Positions 55,830 through 64,000 of a stretch of 64,000 nucleotides of DNA are shown here, piece by piece. Numbering within the stretch: position 1 is the first letter of the stretch; each line of letters opens with the position of its first letter. The translations under genes and the position numbers were made by a program. Under the pieces are notes generated by a model, which worked only from the letters and a program-made list of their open reading frames with translations, was not told the origin of the DNA and searched no databases. Source of the DNA: Hofstenia miamia (Eukaryota; Xenacoelomorpha; Acoela); contig SCFE01000014.1 of assembly GCA_004352715.1 (NCBI GenBank), positions 2,972,426 through 3,036,425 on the forward strand, in the 5' to 3' direction.

Positions 55830-57175
55830 CTATATTTTTTGTTTACAATACATTAACTATACTACAAACTACTAAACTAAGAAAATTATTATTAATAACA
55901 GAAAAAAAACGATCAGGAAAATATATTTGATGAGAATAATTTCGTGCATTATATTTTCTTAATTTTGATATAGCGTATTCAGTTCTTTTGCTAATGAGTA
56001 TGATCTTGAGAGGATTAAATATGTTGATGTAAGGTTTTGTCTTTTGCTTTAATGATGTTAAATATATTAAATTCTTTACTAATGAGTTTATATTTAAACA
56101 CTTTGTTGTATATGTTGTTTCGTTTTGATAAAGATGTTTCTGATTCATCTGCATATACCTGTATGCCTTAAATTTATAATACAATTTACTAATGAATTTA
56201 TTAAAATTGTAATGAAAGTTTGTCATTTTGGTGAATTCAATATGTTTCATTGTTAGTGAAAAAATTACAATCAATGTATTTATATTATCAGCAAATTTTT
56301 TCTTTAGTTGTATAATAAATTTTCAGTGATTTTCCAAAATTTATTCAAACTAGTTTTCTTCATACCCCGCTTTGTCCCTATTACCTCCGCCAAGGAGGTT
56401 ATGTTTTTTGGAAGCTTTGGTTTGTTTGTTTGTCTGTTTCTGTGTTAGCAACTTTACGGAAAAAGTAATAGATGGATTGACCTCAAATTTTCACCAGAGG
56501 TTCGTCTCCACCCAAGGAGAAATCCCTTAAATTTTGGTTCCTGTCCGAGGGACATAAGCTGCTTGGCAGAGGTCTGCGCTTTCCGAGTGCTTTTCTAGTT
56601 AATTGAATGTGATAAGTCTAAATTTTCAAGTTGGAAGGCATATTAATGTATCATCAGCATGTTTAATAATAGATGAATATGAAATGTTTATAGCTTCACA
56701 ATCTTAAAAGTCAGTGCATGCATTGAACAAAAATGGGCCACAAGCAGAAGCATTTGTTGTCTATCTCCAATGAAGCTATCAAGCCAATTAATGATGTACA
56801 GATTTAAATGTATTATACTTTAGTAAAATTTAATGATTTACATTGTTAAAGGCTTTTTTGATATCAAAGCTGATTATTCTTACATAATCATAATTTCTAT
56901 TTTTATAGGACTGAATTCTATTTTGTTGTTCAATAACAGTATTTATTGTTGTTCCATTTTTTCTGAATCAATGTTGATTTTTAGGTAAATAACTGTTGTA
57001 AATATCTTTGATGTGCATATTTTAATACAAGTTCTTGGCAATATTGAAGTGATGCTAATTGGTCGTAAATTATGCATTTTAAGCGGTTGTGATTTTGGAA
57101 TTTGCATTATTGTAGCAGTTCTCGAAATTTCAAATAGTTTTTTACGCATTAATTTCTTTTTTATCTTAATAAATA
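55830..57175 (-). pseudogene. LINE RT and C-terminal region, with nested insertion
   Basis: From the top: FEISRTATIMQIPKSQPLKM and NLRPISITSILPRTCIKI (57149-56943), the RT finger blocks; RIISFDIKKAFNNVNH (about 56890-56835), motif A; and IIKHADDTLICLP (about 56680-56640), motif C with ADD. A 143-codon open C-terminal frame (56274-55843) ends with YFPDRFFSVINNNFL. A separate repeat (56383-56600) is inserted between the RT and the C-terminal part. The 3' end abuts AATAATAATAG at about 55812. The endonuclease of probably the same element is found 1.6 kb further up (58790-59110). Confidence 0.75.
56383..56600 (+). mobile_element. Short repeat with ACCTCCGCCAAGG end, probably widespread in marine animals
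   Basis: Begins ACCTCCGCCAAGGAGGT (itself a palindrome) and contains GTTTGTTTGTTTGTCTG, then GATGGATTGACCTCAAATTT. It ends with CTTGGCAGAGGTCTGCGC and TTCCGAGTGCTTTTCTAG. ACCTCCGCCAAG at the left is inverted, with one change, near the right (CTTGGCAGAGGT, 56562-56573). I recall near-identical sequence dispersed in genomes of many marine invertebrates and fishes; this cannot be checked here. It shows no coding that I would trust, and is less decayed than the LINE around it, so it inserted later. Confidence 0.65.
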
Positions 57176-58785
57176 TTTAATTCGTGGATCCATGAAAATA
57201 GGGTCTATATTCGTCATTTTAACACTACTAATTGGACATGTTCTGACTATGAAAATTCTTTATTGTCTGATAAAATAATGCAGTTCCTTCATCAATATAT
57301 AAATTATAGATTTTATAATAAATCGTCCCTCACATAATATCACTAATTTTGATTCGCGAAGTGAATTCGCACGCTACAAGTATTGTGATATTGGCTTTCT
57401 GGAAAACGCATAAAAATGGAGTAGTCAACGCTCGCACGTCAAATTATTTTAGAATGAACGAGTGGTAGGTAATCAGAGAGAGACTTTTTTTGAGGGATAA
57501 CTCTTACTGAAATTGTTCAAGCTTAGATCCAGTAACCGCTGAAGCGTTAGAATTAATAAGTTCATATCATAAACTGAAAATTATTGAGGGATTCTGGAAT
57601 TTTTAATATTATAATACAGTTTGTTTGTTTAATTTCTTATCTTTGTAAATTTTTCACACAAAAATAGTATTTGATTTGATCAATCCCAAACTGGATCACA
57701 AAAAAACTGGAAATTCTTCTAAGCTCACGATCATCTAAGAACATGTCTTCATTATGCTTATAGAGTTATAAGGATGTTGTTTCTACCTGTTTGTAATTCT
57801 TCTCAATTTAATAAAATCCAGTAGCAGAGCAGCAGGCTTTGATTCGAGTAAATTCGGTTTGGGATAAAACGTACCGAGTGGGTGACGTGTCGGGCTGCAG
57901 AAATCGGCTCGATTCTATCTCTAATTTAGATTGCGGTGATTAATTAATTTATCATTAGCGTTTTAATTATACAAGAACTAGTCTATGCAGGTCCTCTTCC
58001 CGAAATGATACATCTCCAATCAGGTTTATCATGAGCATCCTCACCATTCAATTTAGGCTGCAATATACTCGATTCGATTCATTATAAAAATACTGATAAA
58101 TTTTGTCATTTTGATAAAAATTCCTTAAAAATAGCAACAACCAAACAAAGTTCAAAATATTTTAAGTGCATTCATATTTATAATTTAATAGATATTGTAG
58201 TTTACTGTAAATTTATGTTGCCGCAATTTTGTTCTGGTAATAATTTTTAAAAATTGAAAACGTTGTTGTTTGTTCCAATCAATGATATAGTTTACTATTG
58301 GAAAGCATTGTAATGGGAATTTTATATATAATTATTTTCGTTCTTTGTTAAAACAAATGTAAATTTGGTGATTTTTAAATATTATATACTGTAATGTTGA
58401 TTTTGTAAAACTTTGTACTTAATTAAACGGACTTTAGAAACATTTTTAAGTCAACAGCATCAAAAAAATTTGACATATTTAGCTTTTTATAATTCAACGA
58501 TATTTTTGTGTGTCTTAGAAATTTTAAGAATTTTAAATGTGATATTTTGTCAGCGAATCAAGGCTTTACAATAGTCAGTTATCTGAGGTTTACTATGTAT
58601 AGGTACGTTTGAATTTCTCTTGAATAGTTTTCTTTTCTGGGCAAAATTTAATGAAATAAAATTAATTGTTTTTTAGGAAAAGTCAACATTGTAAGTGCAA
58701 CTGAGGCAGTATACAGAATAAGGCAATTTTCTTAAGTATCGATTTAAAATTGTGCATATCAACTAGTCTTTTCACGAGTTTTTAT
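57176..58785. other. Interval between LINE parts, mostly unrecognised
   Basis: If the RT (to 57175) and endonuclease (from 58790) belong to one LINE, about 1.6 kb separates them, more than expected, so something is inserted. A candidate is 57326-57506, which starts TCGTCCCTCACATAAT and ends TTTTTTGAGGGATAA, giving a short inverted CCCTCA end pair. The remainder is AT-rich with no coding that I can read. Confidence 0.35.
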
Positions 58786-58789
58786 CCAC

Positions 58790-59110
58790 TACCTGGTATT
58801 ATTTGAAGATGATTCAGAAGTAGAAAACTCAAAAAATGTAATGCAGTGGTCGGAAAAAGGGCATTCGGATGAATAAAAATTATACGATGCATTATTTGTT
58901 TCAGCCAGCACAATGTAATCAATTAGTGTGGTACTCGATCATGTGATTCTAGTTGGCAATGTGACACTAGTTAAATTTAAATTGAATGCATTTAAAAGCA
59001 GATCAATTTAGCACAGTTCGTTATTACTAAATTTAGGTTCCAATCTTGAAGTCCAAGCAGCATTAAATTTCCTTTTGTAATTGCTTTATAAATAATTTTT
59101 TATAATATAA
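58790..59110 (-). pseudogene. LINE apurinic-type endonuclease fragment
   Basis: Minus strand, in shifting frames: LLGLQDWNLNLV (about 59070-59035), the D.N block, followed by pieces equivalent to DYIVLAETNNASY and ECPFSDHCITFFEF (about 58880-58835), the SDH block. These match in order the endonuclease at 33409-32954. Several frameshifts. Probably the 5' portion of the LINE at 55830-57175. Confidence 0.6.
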
Positions 59111-59197
59111 CGGCGTATGTATTTGAGGGATAGTTCAATAAAAGAAATTAAAATAAAGTGATTTAAGTGTATTTAAAATATTCTGGTAAATTCTATA

Positions 59198-59198
59198 T

Positions 59199-59235
<37 letters not shown>
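59198..59235. repeat. TA microsatellite
   Basis: Pure TA run. Confidence 0.95.
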
Positions 59236-59237
<2 letters not shown>

Positions 59238-59239
59238 GA

Positions 59240-60497
59240 TGTAATTCGAAAGTATAAATCGTCCCGAATTAGTTTAGATAAAATGTGAAACTACAGATTG
59301 TCTTATTACAAATAGGCGCTTTCAAACGCGTCCCGCATAAGGGATGAGTTGCATTGTAATACTCGATGTTTGTCATTCTGAAAATATACGCAAAAATGAT
59401 CACTGGTTTACAGAATAGATTTCAGTATAATTTGAGGGTTGTTGAGAAATTGAGTAAATATTCACATAAAATGAACAAAAATAAACGATAACGGCAATAA
59501 ATCTATATTTTTATAAAAACATACAAATTCGAATTAATAAAATATATTAAAGCAAATAAAATTCTTAAGCAAATACTAAAACATCAGCAATTGTATGCTT
59601 TCCTGCAGTATGAACAAAAGAAAACATCAGAGCACCGTGCAACAGAAGCAAAGAAAAATTCAGAGTTCAACAAGCATTAATTCCAAGTGCACAAACCTAA
59701 AATCACTCATTGATGCCACAATTCTATAAAAATCTGTACCTTGAATGCACACCTAATGCGTATGCAGTGTATGTGATGATAGATTTATATATTTTTACTA
59801 TAAATATGAGAATATTAACTTTCAAATTGAGTCAGTCCATTACAAGAATAAAACGTTTTTTAATGTTTAATAAATTTTTTGGATATTATTACCATATATC
59901 TCTTGAACTTTGCATCTGAAGAGGCCCAGAAATTCAAGTTCTCTAAAGGACATGGAGCATTATGAATAACCATGACCACAGGCCAAAGACAAAATTTTAA
60001 ATTAGCGGTTCTCGGACAAGTTTTCATTCATTCACAAGCATGTTGGCTATTAAATGCTAAACTTTATTTCTTGTGATAGGTCTGCGTTACTCATACACCC
60101 TATTACACGTACATTATCCTAGTTCACGTAATTTAAAGCGCCTCTCTATTCTTGAAACATGAACTAATTAGTTTCATCCATGAAACAGATAGGAGAGGTC
60201 TCTGACTAATACCATAGAAGTTCATCCACAAACTTGTATCTTGCGTTGCTCTCATGAGAAAGTTCTTTTGGATGGTACATGAACATGATCAATTGTCCCT
60301 GTGTTAGAGTGGAAATGATTTTTGCTGCGCATTCATTTCTTTGCTGAGCTATAATTATTACTAATATTTAACCACGGAGTAAAATTTTAAAAAATAAATA
60401 TTTTTATCAATGATAACCTATGATAACCAATGATAACATAAACAATTTATCGCTTGATACGCTATTGAATTTTTTATAATTCTCATTTTGAAAATTA
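59240..60497. other. Intergenic DNA, one possible small MITE
   Basis: 59262-59446 starts ATCGTCCCGAATTAG and ends TTTGAGGGTTGTTG. It shares the stretch TTCTGAAAA..ACGCAAAAATG with the candidate at 57326-57506, so the two may be copies of one small element. A triple ATGATAACC repeat lies at 60410-60440. Nothing else is recognised; the frame 59710-59919 is unremarkable. Confidence 0.35.
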
Positions 60498-60505
60498 ATA
60501 TTCTC

Positions 60506-60674
60506 CAGTGGCGCCTTTAGGATTTTTAAAACGGGGTGGGGCTGACACCCATTTTTACAAAAAAATTGCAAAAATAATTTTATTGAACAAAAGTAAGCTT
60601 ACACAAAATGCAATCGTCTGTTTTTATTAACAAATCGATTGATAACATCTTGAATTAAAGTGAACGCGCCACTG
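60506..60674. mobile_element. hAT-type MITE, 169 bp, with perfect 8-bp target duplication
   Basis: Left end CAGTGGCGCCTTTAGG; right end in reverse complement CAGTGGCGCGTTC, so the first nine bases are identical. The 8-mer ATATTCTC flanks both sides exactly (60498-60505 and 60675-60682). AAACGGGGTGGGGCTGACA lies just inside the left end. No coding. The exact duplication argues for a fairly recent insertion. CAGTGGCG is also the end sequence of the MITE at 38988-39194. Confidence 0.9.
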
Positions 60675-60689
60675 ATATTCTCATATTGA

Positions 60690-60905
60690 AAATGAAAAGA
60701 TATAAAATCAAATTTTTTATATATATTGACCATATCTATGAAGGCATTCTACAAGTAAATAGAATTTCAAATGAATTTGATTTGAGTGCATAAGGATAAA
60801 TTAAGTATCCAAAATTCAATTAAAAATTCTTAACATATTTACAATAAATGTTAAAAGATTTGCACGCTTACCATGGAATAAAGCGATTGACATAAGGCAA
60901 TATGA
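60690..60905. other. Sequence 3' of the candidate terminal exon
   Basis: AT-rich. On the minus strand this would be the 3' untranslated region of the exon at 60909. I see no clear polyadenylation signal close to the stop beyond AT-rich near-matches. Confidence 0.4.
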
Positions 60906-60908
60906 AAA

Positions 60909-61122
60909 TTAAGGGGATTTCGCTTCGGCTGTTGGCTGAATACTTGATTGTGGTTTCTTCTTACGTCTGCCACTGCGTTTGCTTGGATCCGGTGGATCTA
61001 AATCTTGCCGCAAAGTGTCAAGCGCAGACATCATGTCATTAATTTTATCCATTTCCTCGCCAGCATGCTCACTGAGAAGCTTAACATTCTCTTCCAAGCT
61101 CTTCTCAGAATCACGTTCGTTT
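60909..61122 (-). CDS. Candidate terminal exon of a host gene, coiled-coil then basic tail
   Basis: Minus strand. TTTTCCTAGTTTAG gives an acceptor, and the exon would start at 61122 in phase 2. It encodes about 70 residues to TAA: NERDSEKSLEENVKLLSEHA, then GEEMDKINDMMSALDTLRQD, a strongly amphipathic charged helix likely to form a coiled coil. PPDPSKRSGRRKKKPQSSIQ and PTAEAKSP follow, a basic disordered end that could be a nuclear-localisation segment. Codon usage and GC content stand out from the surroundings, and there are no stops or low-complexity runs. I do not recognise the protein. No Met begins the frame, so it must continue from an upstream exon at higher coordinates; I could not find that exon in the last 2.9 kb. 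Confidence 0.55.
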
Positions 61123-61136
61123 CTAAACTAGGAAAA
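61123..61136 (-). promoter_or_regulatory. Putative 3' splice site of the terminal exon
   Basis: Minus-strand reading TTTTCCTAGTTTAG ends at 61123. Two AGs are possible; the inner one keeps the frame open from its first base. Confidence 0.45.
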
Positions 61137-61392
61137 TCAGTACTGTATTTTCAAATCTATATACGCATGCGTTTTATTAATATTTAAAAAAGTGCACTTA
61201 TCACTAGCGTGTAAAATTAGAGAAAACTTTAATTTTAATGCAGTTTATTTCTCAGTAGTTTGTCAAACAATTGAAACATACATAGTGGACATCTGCCGAT
61301 GATTTAATTTAATCAACACTCGAATAATAAAATTGTATTTATAAAAGGTAGTAAATCTTGCATTATCTCTCTGTATAAGCACTACACCATTT

Positions 61393-61751
61393 CTAGATGT
61401 AAATTACAAAACCTCAATTGTAAATTGCACAAAATCAAATGTAAATTACATGTAAAAATTGTAAATTACAAAACTTAAATGGGACTTGCAGCAAAATATA
61501 TATATATATGTTAAACTTCAGGATGAATATATAAAACAACACGATTATCTGTTGGCTTCATGTTGTGATCAAATCAATACAAATAATAGCAGATTAACCT
61601 TGAAAGTTATTGAATATTGGACTTTTGAAATTTGGTAGTCCTATTTAAGTTTTGAAATTTACAATTGAGCTTTTGTAATTTACAATTTTTACATGTAATT
61701 TACATTTGAATTTGCGTAATTTACAATTGAAGTTTGGTAATTTACACCTAG
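61393..61751. mobile_element. Foldback element with arms of about 100 bp
   Basis: The left arm (61393-61490) and the right arm (about 61640-61751) are inverted copies. The left reads CTAGATGTAAATTACAAAAC, CAATTGTAAATTG, CAAATGTAAATTACATGTAA, and so on; the reverse complement of the right reads CTAGGTGTAAATTACCAAAC, CAATTGTAAATTACG, CAAATGTAAATTACATGTAA. Within each arm the word TGTAAATTAC recurs four or five times at roughly 20-base steps. The 150-bp centre holds a short TA run. No coding. The structure fits a MITE or foldback transposon; I could not define a target duplication. Confidence 0.8.
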
Positions 61752-64000
61752 AGATGGAGAAGTTCAAAAGCAGTTTTTTGCAAGTGCATTGCATTTAAAA
61801 TACGTTGATACGATGTGAAGTACTACTATTTTAGGACTGCGGACAAATTATTGAGAAGCCATATGTAATAAATTACTTCACAAGAAAATTGGTCAATTCT
61901 CTTAATTTTTAACACAATCCTTCTGCACAAAAAGTTGATTTTAAGGAAAAAATTTAGCTATTTATATATCAATGAAAGAAGACTTACAAATAGTAAGGTA
62001 CGAATTTTGTAGTATTTATATGACCTACGTCCTACATCAAACTCAGTAATGTAATGGAGTTTCAGAAAAAATATAATTAATATAATTCTAAAATCTCTTT
62101 GTGTGGCCATAATAACTTCCACAAACTTGGGGTGTTAGCTTTAATAATTTTGTACTTAATATGCAACAAAACTTACATAATTAATCGCGGTACAAAGATC
62201 AAAATCATGTGTATAATTTTTGTAAAAATAATTTGTCAAGTAGGGTATTTCAATAATTATGTCCAGTATTTTATAAAAGACAATCATTACAAAAGGAGCA
62301 CAATAATTTGCAAATACAATCATGAGAAAGGATATTTAAACACAACATGTTAAACTTAATGCTTTGATGTCAATGTTATATTAGTTCACTCACTATTGCT
62401 TATTGACTTTATAACGCCAAACATTCTAACATGCAACATAAATTGTACAATACATCTAATTTTTTCAAATGGGTTTTATATAGACTTAAGAGTACAGACT
62501 GCATAGCTTTGATCTTATAACAAAATCAACGTAGTAATGAGCTAGCCAATATTGAAATATAACGGGATATACTGAGTATGAAATGTCAGCCAATTAACAG
62601 TTGTATTAGACTTGAAAAAAGCATTCAAATTAAGCAATGAGATTTTTAAGTTTTAAATTCATGATCAATAGAATTCATCATCAATAATTCAGGAAAATGA
62701 TTTTTTGCACAGATCTAGATACACTGAAAATTCTAAGGCACTTGGATTGTTTTCAAAAAACAACGGAAAATGTAATTTCGAATGATAATTGACATTCAAA
62801 CTTCACATAAGTTTGAAATGTTTCAAAACTAATGCAAGTGGGTTCTTCATCGGATGTTATTTGTGGTAAAGCTGCAACTGTACTGTAGTTATGCAGAATT
62901 GAATTTCTTAGCAAACTGTAGCAAACGGAAAAATAATCAACGATGGTATTTCGAAGAAGACATATGGTTTTGCTGATATTCTTGATCAAATTACGTGTTA
63001 AGGTTTCATTTTTGAAAGAAATTTGGAAAATACCGTTCCCCTGTTGTAAGAATCCTACAGTTATAGTAAAAAGATTAGACTATCGTATTTAAAACTATAA
63101 AGCCAGACTTTACATTCAGAAAATTGAATTGCCTGCATTTCACGTACGTAAGCTGAAAGTCTATTATGACAAATTTATTGTACCCAGGCCCTTATGTGAA
63201 GCGATGTGATCTTGATGAAATATTTCGGTCATAGCTTCGTATTTAACTAGAGTTAATATTATAATTTGAATTGAGAGTTCCAGCACAATACATTCTGTGT
63301 GAAAATTTATTATAAATGTGGCCCGTACAAGAAGATTTCACAGCAATTTCATGCTATCTTGAACCCTAACAAGAAACCCTCTAACTATTCCAACCATTCT
63401 GGACGATCATAGACATGTAAACAGCAAATTGTAAAGATGATATAGAAGCGCCGATCAAAAAAGAGCACAATGTTGAAGTACTTGAAGACATTTAAAAGGA
63501 GTTGGAATAACTCTACCTTTCTTTAATGAGTCAAATTTGATTCCAGCAGGATGAATCTCGCTTCCATACTTCTAATTTATTTAATGATTCGTGAAAGAGC
63601 ACCTTAGCATGCGCGTGGTCAATCTCACGACCTATTTTGAGAAAACGCCCTATATCCAGTAATTGAGTCTACCGAAATTTTTTCTCTGAGATTATCTCAA
63701 GGTCAATGTGCTTGCTAATAAGCCCAATGACAATCATGAATTAGAGGTTATATATATATATATCTGATGTACAACAAGTTCACAGATAATTGGTCCGTTG
63801 TAATTCCCGCATACCAAGTTATATGTGAAAAATACTTAAAAACCACATATTTTTCAAAATGAATGTTTTTCAACAAAACGTTTTCAGAGAATACATATTA
63901 CTATAATTAAGGATTTTATGAAAAAAGAATTGAAAAAATATTTTATCAGTTTTGCCATTTTGGTCCGTTTTGGTATGTTACATCAGACATATATATATAT
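61752..64000. other. AT-rich DNA to the window end
   Basis: No supported gene. The minus-strand frame 62753-62989 and the plus-strand text near 63090-63200 (ELPAFHVRKLKVYYDKFIVP) hint at transposon coding but lack a second motif. TA runs occur at 63741-63762 and at the very end. Confidence 0.4.

Noticed and set aside
62753-62989. 78-codon minus-strand frame as an upstream exon of the gene at 60909
   Set aside because: No acceptor/donor pair in matching phase could be supported and its style resembles transposon debris.
63090-63200. Possible LTR-retrotransposon polymerase C-terminus (VKRLDYR, ELPAFHVRKLKVYYDK)
   Set aside because: A single weak resemblance with no integrase or RNase H nearby; not enough to call.
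1-64000. CRISPR array, prokaryotic operons or ribosome-binding sites
   Set aside because: No regularly spaced repeat/unique-spacer series and no compact gene arrangement; the sequence is eukaryotic.

Overview
The window is 64 kb of very AT-rich eukaryotic DNA with three N gaps (14253-14414, 18474-18647, 34721-35259) and one isolated N at 17826. It holds no rRNA, no canonical tRNA gene, no operons and no CRISPR. Almost all recognisable coding sequence is broken transposon protein, and there are many TA and TAA microsatellites. It reads as a gene-poor part of an invertebrate metazoan genome. The mix of mariner, hAT, Penelope, Helitron-like, Dong/R4-like and CR1/jockey/I-like elements suits arthropods, cnidarians and other invertebrates. 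I cannot name the species.

The best host-gene candidates are small. Two related short secreted peptides lie at 16331-16492 (53 aa) and 27260-27388 (42 aa). They share a signal peptide and an upstream AG acceptor, but their mature regions differ and carry dibasic sites. A third candidate is a minus-strand terminal exon at 60909-61122 that encodes a charged helix and a basic tail.

Layout. From 1 to 8.3 kb there is mostly featureless AT-rich DNA with one clean hAT-type MITE (3199-3904, perfect 8-bp target duplication). From 8.3 to 9.75 kb there is a Dong-like 3' fragment in TAA repeats and a degraded LINE. From 13 to 17.4 kb there are candidate MITEs, peptide 1, and a Penelope remnant with a GIY-YIG domain. 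From 20 to 24 kb there is a decayed hAT transposase, an ACGAC-rich element and LTR-like direct repeats. Peptide 2 is at 27.3 kb. A palindromic repeat cluster and a nearly complete but dead minus-strand LINE (endonuclease, RT, C-terminal region) occupy 30.5-33.8 kb.

The segment from 37.5 to 52.7 kb is one nested structure. Dong/R4-like LINEs with a restriction-like endonuclease lie head to tail, each bounded by (TAA)n. The middle copy is split at a TA by a mariner-type element whose 30-bp inverted ends match at 26 of 30 positions and lie 10.9 kb apart (38571-49458). Inside that interval are the mariner transposase C-terminus, a hAT MITE, and a broken Helitron-like protein whose PIF1-helicase part runs in frame, through a single stop, into a GIY-YIG nuclease domain. 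The third Dong-like copy (50528-52648) starts with a tRNA-like A-box/B-box head and has lost its RT core.

From 53 to 59 kb there are several nested minus-strand LINE remnants, one interrupted by a short repeat that I believe is widespread in marine animals. From 60 to 62 kb there is a second clean hAT MITE, the candidate exon and a long foldback repeat. All proportions, identities and family assignments were made by eye.
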